A stretch of DNA of 64,000 nucleotides from Blastococcus sp. URHD0036 (GCF_000701365.1 NZ_JNIK01000016.1:1-64000); one strand, 5' to 3'. Shown: positions 32,664-41,787, numbered from the stretch's first letter. Translations and numbers: made by a program. The notes: generated from the letters alone by a model not told the origin.

Positions 32664-35642
32664 GTGCGCCGCCTCATCGCGGGATCCCTCGCCTCGGTCG
32701 CCTTCACCGGCACCTTCCTGATCCTCCCCGTCTACGCCGATCCCGGACCGGAGCCGGTCCCGGTGGAGGCCTCCTCCCAGGAGATCGAGCTGGGCTCGGT
32801 CGAGGAGCCGGCCGCGGCCGCCGACGTGCAGGAGGGCACGACCGACCCGGTCGCGGGCGTGAGCGACGCCGCCCCGGTGCTGACGGTCAACCGGACGGGC
32901 GTCGACGAGTTCTCGCTCGTCGGTGTGACGTGGGCCTACGACGCCGCCGTGACCGACGTCCTCGTCCAGGTACGGGTGCAGGACGCCGCCGGCACGTGGG
33001 GCACGTGGACCGAGGTCGGCACCGAGGACGCCGGCCCGGGGTCGGACGAGCACGCGGCACCGGAGACGCTGCGCGGCGGCACCGCCCCGCTGTGGACCGG
33101 CCCGAGCACGGGCGTCGAGGTGGAGCTGGTCACCCGGTCCGGCGCGGCGCCCACCGACGTGCAGCTCGACCTCATCGGCAGCGAGCAGAGCCCGGCCGAC
33201 ACGAACCTCGGGACCCCCGACATCCAGGACACCGCCGACGCCGCGATGGCGATGCCCGACGTGTACTCCCGCGAGCAGTGGGGTGCCGACCCGAACATCC
33301 GCACCTGGGACCCCGAGTACGCACCGACGATCAAGGCCGCGACGCTGCACCACACCGCCGACTCGAACAACTACACGGCCGACCAGGTGCCGCAGATGCT
33401 GCGGAACATCTACACGTATCACGCCCAGAAGCTGGGTTGGGGCGACATCGGCTACAACGTCGTCGTCGACAAGTTCGGCCGGCTCTGGGAGGGACGGGAC
33501 GGCGGGCTCGCCTCCACCGTCATCGGGGCGCACGCGGGCGGGTTCAACACCGGGACCTTCGGTGTCTCGATGCTGGGCAACTACGACGCCGTCAACACGA
33601 CGCAGCCGATGGTCGACGCGGTCGCGGCGATCATCGCCTGGAAGTTCTCCCTGTACGGCGTGAACCCCAACGGCCGCACCACGCTGGTCTCCGGTGGGGG
33701 AGGGACCGCCCGGTACGCCAAGGGCGTCGCGGTCGACCTGCCCACCATCTTCGGCCACCGCGACGTCGGCAGCACCGCCTGCCCCGGTCAGTACGGCTAC
33801 GCCCGGCTGGGGGAGATCCGGTCGAAGGTCTCCGGGATGCTCGGCTCGGCGGTCCCCCTGGTGCAGCAGCGCTACGACACCGACTCCGCCGTCCGCACGC
33901 TGCTGGGCGCGGTCTCGACCCCGCCGACCCGGTTGCCCGACGGCATCGGTGCGTACGCCCACTACGCCGGCGGCTCGATCTACGCGACGAACGCGACCGG
34001 GGCCCACGTGCTCCGCGGGCCCATCCGGGACAAGTGGGCGTCGCTCGGCTGGGAGCGCAGCTCGCTGGGCTACCCGACCACCGACGTCACCCCGCTCGCC
34101 GGCGGCGGCCTGTTCGCCCACTTCCAGAACGGCTCCATCTACTGGTCGCCGGCGACCGGTGCGCACACGGTCGGCGGCGCGATCCGGGACCGCTGGGCGG
34201 CGCAGAACTGGGAGAACGGACCGCTGGGCTACCCGGTGTCTGACTGGACGACGACGCCGAACGGCCGGGCGCAGTACGTGCACTTCGCCGGCGGCTCGGT
34301 CTACTGGTCGCAGGCCACGGGTGCTCGGATCCTCCAGGGCCCGGTCATGGAGGCCTGGGGTCGCGCCGGATTCGAAAACGGCTCCCTGGGCCTTCCGCTG
34401 ACCGACGTGGCCGCGACCCCGGGCACGCCCGGCCGTTTCGCACACTTCCAGAACGGCTCCATCTACTGGTCTCAGGCGACCGGCGCGCACACCGTCGGCG
34501 GCGCCATCCGTGATCGGTGGGCGGCGCAGAACTGGGAGAACGGACCGCTGGGCTACCCGGTGTCTGACTGGACGACGACGCCGAACGGCCGGGCGCAGTA
34601 CGTGCACTTCGCCGGCGGGTCGATCTACTGGTCCCAAGCGACCGGCGCGCGCATCCTCACCGGCGCCGTCTACAGCGCCTGGGCCGCGACGGGCTGGGAG
34701 AACAGCCCGCTGGGCCTGCCGGTGAGCGACACGGGGACCACCCCCGACGGCCAGGCCCGGTACGCCCACTTCCAGAACGGCTCGGTGTACGCCACCACGG
34801 CCTTCGGCACGTCGGTCCTGCCCGCGGCCGTGGTCGAGGCCTGGGGACGGACCGGGTGGGAGGGCGGCCCGCTGGGTTACCCGACCGCGCCCGCGCCCGG
34901 CGCCGGGACGGCGGCCGGCTCGAGCGGCACGACGGAGGTCCGCTTCCAGGGCGGCGTCGTCGTCACCGGCCCGGGCGGCACGCATGCCGTCAGCTCCGCC
35001 TTCCAGGCCGCGGTGACCGCCGCCGGCGGGACCGCGGTCCTGGGCGCACCGACCACCGACGTCGCCACGACCCCGGACGGGCGCGCCTCGTACCAGCACT
35101 TCACCGCGGGGTCGATCTACGCGACGGCGGCGACGGGGGCCCACGCGGTCCGCGGGGCGGTCTACGACCTGTGGGCCCGCCGGGGCTGGGAGAACAGCTC
35201 GCTCGGCTACCCGGTGTCGACCACCGGGGCCACGCCGGACGGGCTCGGCCTCTACTCCCACTTCCAGGGCGGCTCGATCTACTGGACCCGGGCCACCGGC
35301 GCCCACCAGCTCGCCGGGCCGGTGTACGACGCCTGGGCGCGGACCGGCTGGGAGCAGGGCGTGCTGCGCTACCCGACCACCGACGTCACCTCCACCCCGG
35401 ACGGCCGCGGCCAGTACGCCTACTTCCAGGGCGGCGCCGTCTACTCCAGCCAGGTCGGGGGAGCGCGCGTGCTCCGCGGCGCGGTCCTCGACGCGTGGGC
35501 GTCCACCGGCTGGGAGCAGGGCCGCCTGGGCTGGCCGACGTCGGACCCGGTCGCGGTCTCCGGCGGCACCCGCACCGACTTCGAGCACGGCTCGATCACC
35601 GTCTCCACCAGCACGGGCGCGGCCACCGTCACCGTCCGGTGA
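32664..35642 (+). CDS. Secreted PGRP/N-acetylmuramoyl-L-alanine amidase with LGFP repeats
   Basis: A 992-residue exported protein. The GTG at 32664 sits 7 nt after GGAGGA and begins a signal peptide (VRRLIAGSLASVAF, cut near VYADP). Residues about 190-400 are a peptidoglycan-recognition/amidase-2 domain starting VYSREQWGAD. Zinc ligands are visible as TLHHTADSN (His229/His230), FGHRDVGS (His365) and Cys373, so it is probably a catalytically competent amidase. From about residue 425 there are ten LGFP-type units of about 54 residues and a partial last unit, likely binding wall polymer (arabinogalactan). Units 2-3 and 4-5 are nearly identical DNA duplicates. The protein probably remodels peptidoglycan while tethered to the wall. 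Confidence 0.9.
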   Translation: MRRLIAGSLASVAFTGTFLILPVYADPGPEPVPVEASSQEIELGSVEEPAAAADVQEGTTDPVAGVSDAAPVLTVNRTGVDEFSLVGVTWAYDAAVTDVLVQVRVQDAAGTWGTWTEVGTEDAGPGSDEHAAPETLRGGTAPLWTGPSTGVEVELVTRSGAAPTDVQLDLIGSEQSPADTNLGTPDIQDTADAAMAMPDVYSREQWGADPNIRTWDPEYAPTIKAATLHHTADSNNYTADQVPQMLRNIYTYHAQKLGWGDIGYNVVVDKFGRLWEGRDGGLASTVIGAHAGGFNTGTFGVSMLGNYDAVNTTQPMVDAVAAIIAWKFSLYGVNPNGRTTLVSGGGGTARYAKGVAVDLPTIFGHRDVGSTACPGQYGYARLGEIRSKVSGMLGSAVPLVQQRYDTDSAVRTLLGAVSTPPTRLPDGIGAYAHYAGGSIYATNATGAHVLRGPIRDKWASLGWERSSLGYPTTDVTPLAGGGLFAHFQNGSIYWSPATGAHTVGGAIRDRWAAQNWENGPLGYPVSDWTTTPNGRAQYVHFAGGSVYWSQATGARILQGPVMEAWGRAGFENGSLGLPLTDVAATPGTPGRFAHFQNGSIYWSQATGAHTVGGAIRDRWAAQNWENGPLGYPVSDWTTTPNGRAQYVHFAGGSIYWSQATGARILTGAVYSAWAATGWENSPLGLPVSDTGTTPDGQARYAHFQNGSVYATTAFGTSVLPAAVVEAWGRTGWEGGPLGYPTAPAPGAGTAAGSSGTTEVRFQGGVVVTGPGGTHAVSSAFQAAVTAAGGTAVLGAPTTDVATTPDGRASYQHFTAGSIYATAATGAHAVRGAVYDLWARRGWENSSLGYPVSTTGATPDGLGLYSHFQGGSIYWTRATGAHQLAGPVYDAWARTGWEQGVLRYPTTDVTSTPDGRGQYAYFQGGAVYSSQVGGARVLRGAVLDAWASTGWEQGRLGWPTSDPVAVSGGTRTDFEHGSITVSTSTGAATVTVR
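34194..34294 (+). repeat. 101-bp perfect direct repeat, copy 1
   Basis: This stretch is identical to 34518-34618, offset 324 bp (two LGFP units), inside otherwise diverged repeats. It indicates a recent duplication or gene conversion. Confidence 0.9.
34518..34618 (+). repeat. 101-bp perfect direct repeat, copy 2
   Basis: Second copy of 34194-34294. The flanks differ at scattered third positions, so the identical core is younger than the array. Confidence 0.9.
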
Positions 35643-35703
35643 CCCACGCTGCCGCCCCGTCCCGAACGACCGACCGGCTCCGCCCGGTCCTGAGGAGCTC
35701 GCC

Positions 35704-36207
35704 ATGACCGTCCGTACCCGTTCCGCTCTCGTCCTGGTCGCGGCCGCCCTGCTCCCGCTCGCCGGCTGCTCGTCCGACGACCCCGACACCGACACCGCGG
35801 CCGCCGAGGGGCCGGCCGCGACGTCGTCGTCCTCGTCGGCCCCGGCGTCCGAGGAGACCGAGCCCCCCGCCGGGGAGACGGCCGCCACCGACCCGCCGCG
35901 GCCGGCGACCACCGACGTCGTCCTCACCCAGGCCGAGTGGGACCCCGCCGAGGCCGCCCTCCTGGGCTCCGGCTACATCAGCCCGGTCGTCGAGGACGGC
36001 GGCACCTGCACCCTCGAGGTCTCCCGGGACGGCAACGTCGTCCGCGCGACGACCGAGGGCATCGCCGACGCCACGACGACGGTCTGCGACGGCCTGGCCC
36101 TGCCCGGCGACGAGCTGCGGTCCGGTACCTGGACGGTGGTCCTGCGCTACGAGTCGGAGACCACGTCGGGCGAGTCCGCGCCGGTCGAGGTCGAGGTGGC
36201 CCCGTGA
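35704..36207 (+). CDS. Small secreted lipoprotein, unknown function
   Basis: A 167-residue putative lipoprotein. The signal peptide ends in the lipobox LAGC (Cys21 region of LLPLAGCSSDD), followed by a low-complexity Ser/Thr/Pro/Glu linker (about 25-75) and an approximately 90-residue beta-rich domain containing two Cys (GGTCTLEV and TTVCDGLAL) that may form a disulfide. The ATG follows AGGAGCTCGCC. It lies 61 bp after the LGFP amidase and its TGA overlaps the GTG of the second LGFP protein, so all three may be co-transcribed surface proteins. I recognise no family. Confidence 0.78.
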   Translation: MTVRTRSALVLVAAALLPLAGCSSDDPDTDTAAAEGPAATSSSSSAPASEETEPPAGETAATDPPRPATTDVVLTQAEWDPAEAALLGSGYISPVVEDGGTCTLEVSRDGNVVRATTEGIADATTTVCDGLALPGDELRSGTWTVVLRYESETTSGESAPVEVEVAP

Positions 36208-39158
36208 CCCGTCTGCGCCGCCTCCTGGCCGTGGTGGCCGCGGGCGTCGCCGTCGCGGCGGCCGGCACCGCGGTGCTGACGGCGCCCACGCCGGCTCTGG
36301 CTCCGCAGCTCGAGGAGGCCGCGGACCCTAGTCAGTTCCGCCCGGGCAACATCATCAGCGACCAGCTGTTCTTCGACGGCAACGCGATGTCGGCCGCGGC
36401 CGTGCAGACGTTCCTCAACCAGAAGAACCCGAACTGCCGCCCCGCCGCGGACGGCACGCCCTGCCTGAAGAACGCCCGGCAGACCACCTACACGCGTCCG
36501 GCGGACGCGTACTGCCGCGGCGCCTACGTCGGTGCTCCCGACGAGACCGCGGCGACGATCATCGCGAAGGCCGGCCAGGCCTGCGGGATCAGCCAGCGGG
36601 TGCTCCTCGTCCTCCTGCAGAAGGAGCAGGGGCTGGTCACGCTCAGCGGTAACGACCTGAACGGGACTCGGTACCAGAAGGCCACGGGGTACGCCTGCCC
36701 GGACACCGCACCCTGCGACAGCGCGTACTTCGGTATGTACAACCAGGTCTACATGGCCGCCTGGCGGTACAAGTGGTACGCGGGCAACCCGGGGTACCTG
36801 GGTCGCCGGGTGGGCGCGACCGTCCAGATCCGCTACGACACCGAGCCCGAGTGCGGGTCCTCGCCCGTGTTCCTCGAGAACCAGGCCACCGCGGGCCTGT
36901 ACAACTACACGCCCTACCAGCCCAATGCGGCGTCGCTGTCCTCCTACCCGAGGACGGGTGACGGCTGCTCGAGCTACGGCAACCGCAACTTCTGGTTCCA
37001 GTACACCGACTGGTTCGGCTCGACCCAGGTGCCGGGTGCCAGCGAGGTGACGGGCCGCTACGCCCAGACCGGCGGGGAGACCGGACCGCTCGGCGCGACC
37101 CGGGGCAACGTCATCTGCGGCCTGCGCAACGGTGGTTGCCTGCAGTCCTACGCGCAGGGCGTCATCTACTGGTCGCAGGGCACGGGGGCGCGGATCGTCT
37201 GGTACGGCGCGGTCCGGGACAAGTGGGGCACGGGCTACTGGGAAGCCGGTCAGATGGGGTACCCAGTGGGCGACGGCTTGTGTGGGCTGGCGGGCGGGGG
37301 CTGCTTCCAGGCCTTCGAGGGCGGTTCCATCTACTGGTCGCCGGCCACCGGTCCGCATGTCGTCGCCAGCGCCATCCGCGACAAGTGGGGGTCGCTCAAC
37401 TACGAGTTCGGAGCACTGGGCTACCCGGTGTCGGACCAGACGACGACGCCCAACGGCGCGGCGCAGTATGCGCACTTCCAGCGGGGCTCGATCTACTGGT
37501 CGCAGGCGACCGGTCCTCATGTCCTCTCCGGTCCCGTCTACGACCGCTGGGCGGCCAGCGGCTGGGAGAACAGCCCCCTGGGGTTGCCTCGCACCGACGT
37601 CGGCACCACGCCCGACGGGCGGGGCACGTTCGCTCACTTCCAGAACGGGTCGATCTACCGGACCGAGATCACAGGTGCTCGCATCCTCATGAGCCCTGTC
37701 GTCACCTCGTGGGGCGGCACGGGCTGGGAGAACGGGCCGCTTGGCTACCCGGTGTCGGACCAGACGAGCACGCCCAACGGCGCGGCCCAGTATGTGCACT
37801 TCGAGCGAGGCTCGATCTACTGGTCCCAGGCGACGGGCGCGCACGTCCTCTCGGGGCCCGTCTACGACCGGTGGGCGGCCAGCGGTTGGGAGAACAGCCC
37901 GCTGGGCCTTCCCGTCACCGACGTTAGGGCGACGCCGGACGGGCGTGGCACGTTCGCGCACTTCCAGAACGGGTCCATCTATCGGACGGCATCGACGGGT
38001 GCCCGCATCCTCATGAGCCCGATCGTCGCCAAGTGGGGCGCCATGGGCTGGGAAAACGGGGCGTTGGGGTACCCGGTGGCTGACCAGGCAGGGGTCGACG
38101 GCGCAGGCCAGGCCGTGCAGTTCGAGAGGGGTTCTGTCTACTGGTCCCAGGCGACCGGTGCCCACCGGCTCGCCGGCCCGGTCCTGTCCGCTTGGAGCAT
38201 CGGTGGTGGAGCGGGTGGCCCCATGGGGCTGCCGACCAGCGACGTCGGCCGGACGCCGGACGGGCTCGCCGACTACGGCCACTTCCAGCGCGGGTCGATC
38301 TACGTGACCGCGTCGGGCACCTTCCCGCTGCCGTCGGCCGTGGCCGCCGCGTGGGGGCGGACCGGCTGGGAGCACGGGCCGCTGGGCTATCCCGCGACGG
38401 TCGGCGGCGGAGCGGCCGCCGAGCCGCTGCCGGCCGGAGCGACGGTGCAGCCGTTCCAGGGCGGCGCGGTGTACGCCGCGTCCAGCACCGCAGCCCACGC
38501 CGTCCCGGCCGACCTGCTCGCCGCCTACCGGGCGGCCGGGGGAGCGACCGGCGTCCTGGGGCTGCCGACGACGGACTCCGGGCGGACGCCCGACGGCGTG
38601 GCGAGCTACCAGCACTTCGCCGGGGGCTCGATCTACGCGACCGCGGCGACGGGCGCCCGGGTGCTCCCGACGGTGTTCCGCGACGCCTGGGCCGGCAGTG
38701 GCTGGGAGCGCGGCCCGCTGGGTTACCCCGTCAGCGGCGTGTCGACCACCCCGGACGGGCTGGGGCAGTACGTGCACTTCCAGGGCGGGTCGGTCTACTG
38801 GACGCGAGCCACGGGTGCCCACGTGCTCGCCGGCCCGGTCCTGGACGCCTGGGCGCGCGGTGGCTGGGAGACCGGCCCGCTCGGCTACCCGACCACCGAC
38901 GTGACCGCGACGCCGGACGGCCAGGGCCGGTACGCCTACTTCCAGGGCGGTGCGATCTACTCCAGCCCGGCCGGTGGCGCCCGTGTCCTGCGCGGGGCGG
39001 TCCTCGACGCGTGGGCGGGCACGGGCTGGGAGCAGGGCCGGCTGGGCTACCCGACCGGAGACCTGCAGACGGTGCCGGGTGGCACGCGGCAGTCGTTCCA
39101 GCGCGGGTCGATCACGGTGTCGGGGGACACCGGGACGGCGAGCGTGCAGTACTCCTGA
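36204..39158 (+). CDS. Secreted LGFP-repeat surface protein with glucosaminidase-like N-terminal domain
   Basis: A 984-residue exported protein. The GTG overlaps the lipoprotein stop (GTGA). A signal peptide (to about residue 32, APTPALA) precedes a domain of about 235 residues starting FRPGNIISDQLFFDGNAM, with Cys-rich segments and LLVLLQKEQGLVTL, where the Glu recalls lysozyme-like or glucosaminidase folds; this function is not established. From about residue 275 there are about thirteen LGFP units. The last five units align co-linearly with those of the amidase at 32664, including the same degenerate unit. The middle units (37260-38190) use more non-GC3 codons than both ends. A GTCCGGC/GCCGGAC hairpin follows the stop. 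Confidence 0.85.
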   Translation: MTRLRRLLAVVAAGVAVAAAGTAVLTAPTPALAPQLEEAADPSQFRPGNIISDQLFFDGNAMSAAAVQTFLNQKNPNCRPAADGTPCLKNARQTTYTRPADAYCRGAYVGAPDETAATIIAKAGQACGISQRVLLVLLQKEQGLVTLSGNDLNGTRYQKATGYACPDTAPCDSAYFGMYNQVYMAAWRYKWYAGNPGYLGRRVGATVQIRYDTEPECGSSPVFLENQATAGLYNYTPYQPNAASLSSYPRTGDGCSSYGNRNFWFQYTDWFGSTQVPGASEVTGRYAQTGGETGPLGATRGNVICGLRNGGCLQSYAQGVIYWSQGTGARIVWYGAVRDKWGTGYWEAGQMGYPVGDGLCGLAGGGCFQAFEGGSIYWSPATGPHVVASAIRDKWGSLNYEFGALGYPVSDQTTTPNGAAQYAHFQRGSIYWSQATGPHVLSGPVYDRWAASGWENSPLGLPRTDVGTTPDGRGTFAHFQNGSIYRTEITGARILMSPVVTSWGGTGWENGPLGYPVSDQTSTPNGAAQYVHFERGSIYWSQATGAHVLSGPVYDRWAASGWENSPLGLPVTDVRATPDGRGTFAHFQNGSIYRTASTGARILMSPIVAKWGAMGWENGALGYPVADQAGVDGAGQAVQFERGSVYWSQATGAHRLAGPVLSAWSIGGGAGGPMGLPTSDVGRTPDGLADYGHFQRGSIYVTASGTFPLPSAVAAAWGRTGWEHGPLGYPATVGGGAAAEPLPAGATVQPFQGGAVYAASSTAAHAVPADLLAAYRAAGGATGVLGLPTTDSGRTPDGVASYQHFAGGSIYATAATGARVLPTVFRDAWAGSGWERGPLGYPVSGVSTTPDGLGQYVHFQGGSVYWTRATGAHVLAGPVLDAWARGGWETGPLGYPTTDVTATPDGQGRYAYFQGGAIYSSPAGGARVLRGAVLDAWAGTGWEQGRLGYPTGDLQTVPGGTRQSFQRGSITVSGDTGTASVQYS
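37024..39130 (+). repeat. LGFP repeat array, second surface protein
   Basis: About thirteen units; pairs of units around 37449 and 37773 are similar at a 324-bp (two-unit) period, the same higher-order period as in the amidase gene. Confidence 0.85.
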
Positions 39159-39174
39159 TCCAGGTGTGGCGGAA

Positions 39175-39202
39175 GGGTCCGGCCCGACGGTGTGCCGGAC
39201 TC
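39175..39202. terminator. Hairpin between LGFP protein and ABC permease
   Basis: GTCCGGC (39177-39183) pairs with GCCGGAC (39194-39200), extended by a G-T pair and a G-C pair at the base. It lies about 17 bp after the stop. Confidence 0.45.
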
Positions 39203-39221
39203 CGACCCCCCATCCCGCAGG

Positions 39222-39227
39222 TAGCGT
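39222..39227 (+). promoter_or_regulatory. Predicted -10 (TAGCGT) of galactan export operon, leaderless
   Basis: TAGCGT is followed by 7 nt and the ATG at 39235, the same geometry as at 4446, 5448, 48310 and 55800. Confidence 0.5.
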
Positions 39228-39234
39228 GGGGCGC

Positions 39235-40071
39235 ATGACTGCGACGGCTGCACCCGGCGTGCGGAGCTGGCGCAGAGCCGTCGACGACCTCGTCGGCGGC
39301 TGGGGCCAGCGCCAGCTCTGGGGCCACCTCGGCTGGCAGGACATCCGCCAGCGCTACCGCCGATCGGTCCTCGGACCGGTCTGGATCAGCATCAGCATGG
39401 CCGTCACGGCCATCGCGCTCGGTGTGCTGTACGCCGGTCTGTTCGGCAACGACCTGTCGGTCCAGCTGCCCTACATCCTCGTCGGGTTCATCGTGTGGGC
39501 CTTCATCAGCGGGTGCATCAGCGAGGGCTCCGAGGTCTTCATCGCCAACGAGGGCCTCATCAAGCACCTGCCGGCACCGCTGTCGGTGCACATCTACCGG
39601 CTCGTGTGGCGCCAGACCCTGTTCTTCGGCCACAACCTCGTGGTCTACGCGGTCATGCTGATCGTCTTCCCGCAGGACCTCACGTGGCGCAGCCTCACGG
39701 CGATCCCCGCGTTCGGCCTGCTCATGCTGAACGGTGCGTGGGTGGCGCTGCTGCTGGGCATCGTGACCACCAGGTTCCGCGACCTCACGCCCATCACCCA
39801 GAGCCTGGTGCAGCTGCTGTTCTTCCTCACGCCGATCGTCTGGATCTACGAGGACCTGGTCAACAGCCCCAACACGGCGATCGCGGAGCGTGCGCGGCTG
39901 GTGGAGTTCAACCCGCTGCTGCACTTCCTGGAGATCATCCGCCAGCCGATGCTCGGCCACGAGCAGCACCTCCGGCACTGGATCGTGGTCCTGGTGATCA
40001 CCGTGGTCGGCTGGGCACTCACCCTGTACGCGCTCCGGCGCTTCCGCTCCCGCGTCTCGTACTGGGTCTGA
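39235..40071 (+). CDS. Polysaccharide ABC exporter permease (Wzm-like, Rv3783 type)
   Basis: A 278-residue ABC-2 permease with six helices. WQDIRQRYRRSVLGPVW is the amphipathic N-terminal Wzm motif, and FRDLTPITQSLVQLLFFLTPI precedes the last helices. In mycobacteria the homologous pair Rv3783/Rv3781 is thought to move lipid-linked galactan across the membrane. Here the same order permease, ATPase and GlfT1 is kept, so galactan is the likely cargo. It is separated from the ATPase gene by a single base. Confidence 0.92.
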   Translation: MTATAAPGVRSWRRAVDDLVGGWGQRQLWGHLGWQDIRQRYRRSVLGPVWISISMAVTAIALGVLYAGLFGNDLSVQLPYILVGFIVWAFISGCISEGSEVFIANEGLIKHLPAPLSVHIYRLVWRQTLFFGHNLVVYAVMLIVFPQDLTWRSLTAIPAFGLLMLNGAWVALLLGIVTTRFRDLTPITQSLVQLLFFLTPIVWIYEDLVNSPNTAIAERARLVEFNPLLHFLEIIRQPMLGHEQHLRHWIVVLVITVVGWALTLYALRRFRSRVSYWV

Positions 40072-40072
40072 C

Positions 40073-40834
40073 ATGTCGGAGGACAGTTCGCTGGTCAGCA
40101 TCACCACCCGGGACGCCTGCGTCGACTTCCCGATCTTCGACGCCAAGAGCCGTTCCCTGAAGAAGACGGTCATGGGACTCGTCGGCGGCAACATCGCCAG
40201 CGACACCAAGGTGCCGATCATCGAGGCGCTCCGGGACATCACCCTCGACCTCCGCCACGGGGCCCGCGTCGGGCTCGTGGGGCACAACGGCGCCGGGAAG
40301 TCGACCCTGCTGCGGCTGCTCTCCGGCATCTACGAGCCGACCCGGGGCCAGGCGGAGGTGCGCGGCCGCGTGGCCCCCGTGTTCGACCTGGGCGTCGGCA
40401 TGGACCCCGAGGTGACCGGCCTGGAGAACATCGTCGTCCGGGGCCTGTTCCTCGGCATGACGCGCAAGCAGATGGAGTCGCGGATCGACGACATCGCCGA
40501 CTTCACCGAGCTCGGCGACTTCCTGCGCATGCCGCTGCGCACCTACTCGACCGGCATGCGGGTGCGCCTCGCCCTGGGCGTGGTCACCAGCATCGACCCG
40601 GAGATCCTGCTGCTCGACGAGGGCATCGGTGCCGTCGACGCGGCGTTCCTGGAGAAGTCGAAGAAGCGGTTGTCCGAGCTCGTGGAGCGTTCCGGTCTGC
40701 TCGTCTTCGCGTCGCACTCCGACGAGTTCCTCCGCGAGCTGTGCGACACCGCGATCTGGATGGAGCACGGCCAGATCCGGCAGCACGGCGAGCTCGAGGA
40801 CGTGCTGCGGGCCTACAAGGGCGACCGCGCGTGA
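40073..40834 (+). CDS. Polysaccharide ABC exporter ATPase (Wzt-like, Rv3781 type)
   Basis: A 253-residue ABC ATPase. Walker A is GHNGAGKSTLL, the signature is YSTGMRVRLALG (variant of LSGGQ typical for Wzt), Walker B is ILLLDEGIGAVD, and the H-loop is in FASHSDEF. It lacks the C-terminal carbohydrate-binding domain of O-antigen Wzt proteins, as in the Rv3781 type, so cargo recognition must lie elsewhere. It is 1 bp after the permease and overlaps GlfT1 (GTGA). Confidence 0.94.
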   Translation: MSEDSSLVSITTRDACVDFPIFDAKSRSLKKTVMGLVGGNIASDTKVPIIEALRDITLDLRHGARVGLVGHNGAGKSTLLRLLSGIYEPTRGQAEVRGRVAPVFDLGVGMDPEVTGLENIVVRGLFLGMTRKQMESRIDDIADFTELGDFLRMPLRTYSTGMRVRLALGVVTSIDPEILLLDEGIGAVDAAFLEKSKKRLSELVERSGLLVFASHSDEFLRELCDTAIWMEHGQIRQHGELEDVLRAYKGDRA

Positions 40835-41733
40835 CGCCGCCGACGGCCGTCGAGCGGGTCGTCGCCGTCGTCGTCACCCGGCACCGGCCGGAGCTGCTGC
40901 GGGCGAGTCTCACGGCCCTCGCCTCCCAGAGCCGGCCGGTCGACCACCTCGTCGTCGTCGACAACGGACCCGACCAGCCGGCCGAGGAGGCCGTGCGGGC
41001 CTGCGGCCTGCCGGTCACCTACCTGCCCAGCGAGCGCAACCTCGGCGGTGCCGGTGGCTTCGCCCTCGGGATGCTGCACGCCCTCGCGCTGGGCGCGGAC
41101 TGGGTGTGGTGCGCCGACGACGACGGCCGTCCCGCCGACGACACCGTGCTCGCCACGCTGCTCGACGCCGCCCGCCGGCACGGGCTGGCCGAGGTGTCCC
41201 CGCTGGTGACCGACATGGCCGACCCCGACCGGCTGGCCTTCCCGCTGCGCCGGGGCCTGCGCTGGCGCCGCAACCGCAGCGACTTCCGCGGCATCGAGAT
41301 CCTGCCCAGGTACGCCTCGCTGTTCAACGGGGCGCTGTTCCGCGCGGACGCGCTCGACGCGGTCGGCGTGCCCGACTACCGGCTGTTCTTCCGCGGCGAC
41401 GAGACGGAGATCCACCGTCGGCTGCTGCGGTCCGGGCTGCCCTTCGGCACCTGCACGCAGGCGGCCTACCTGCACCCGGAGGGGACGACGGAGTTCGAGC
41501 CCATCCTCGGCGGCCGGCTCTCCGCGCAGTACCCGGGCAACGAGGTCAAGCGCTTCTTCACCTACCGCAACCGCGGCTACCTGATGGCCCAGCCCGGCAT
41601 GCGCTGGTTGTGGCCGCTGGAGATCGTCCGCTTCACCTGGTTCTTCCTCGTCACCCGCCGCGATCCGGCCGGCTGGCGGGAGTGGCTGCGGCTCACGCGG
41701 GCCGGCCGCCGCGAACGCCTGACCCGCGCCTGA
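40831..41733 (+). CDS. glfT1: Galactofuranosyltransferase GlfT1
   Basis: A 300-residue GT2 enzyme that adds the first Galf residues to the Rha-GlcNAc-PP-decaprenyl linker. VVVTRHRPELLRASL opens the GT-A fold, VVDNGPDQPAEE and NLGGAGGFALGM follow, and WCADDDGRPADD carries the DxD metal site. NGALFRADALDAVG and FRGDETEIHRRLL are conserved in the Rv3782 family. Position after the Wzm/Wzt pair repeats the mycobacterial order. The stop is followed by a 20-bp perfect hairpin shared with convergent glfT2. Confidence 0.92.
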   Translation: MTPPTAVERVVAVVVTRHRPELLRASLTALASQSRPVDHLVVVDNGPDQPAEEAVRACGLPVTYLPSERNLGGAGGFALGMLHALALGADWVWCADDDGRPADDTVLATLLDAARRHGLAEVSPLVTDMADPDRLAFPLRRGLRWRRNRSDFRGIEILPRYASLFNGALFRADALDAVGVPDYRLFFRGDETEIHRRLLRSGLPFGTCTQAAYLHPEGTTEFEPILGGRLSAQYPGNEVKRFFTYRNRGYLMAQPGMRWLWPLEIVRFTWFFLVTRRDPAGWREWLRLTRAGRRERLTRA

Positions 41734-41743
41734 CGGCCCCGGA

Positions 41744-41787
41744 CACGACGACGCCCGGACGGGATCCCCCGTCCGGGCGTCGTCGTG
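41744..41787. terminator. Bidirectional terminator: 20-bp perfect stem, 4-nt loop
   Basis: Positions 41744-41763 pair perfectly with 41768-41787 around the loop ATCC. It lies 10 bp after the glfT1 stop and 7 bp before the glfT2 stop (convergent). A perfect GC-rich stem of this size at a convergent junction is the clearest terminator in the window. Confidence 0.9.

Larger units (their letters stand above)
33940..35610 (+). repeat. LGFP repeat array, amidase protein
   Basis: About ten tandem units of about 54 codons, each with the frame AHFQNGSIYWS..TGAH, a W.A..GWENGPLGYP core and a TPDG.A start of the next unit. The unit near 34910-35060 is degenerate and lacks the SIYW core. Confidence 0.88.

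Noticed and set aside
32299-32721. Frame in the gap before the LGFP amidase
   Set aside because: It has no ribosome-binding site, no recognisable domain and ordinary random composition.
33940-39130. CRISPR or satellite interpretation of the regular 160-bp and 324-bp periods
   Set aside because: The periodicity is fully explained by in-frame LGFP protein repeats.
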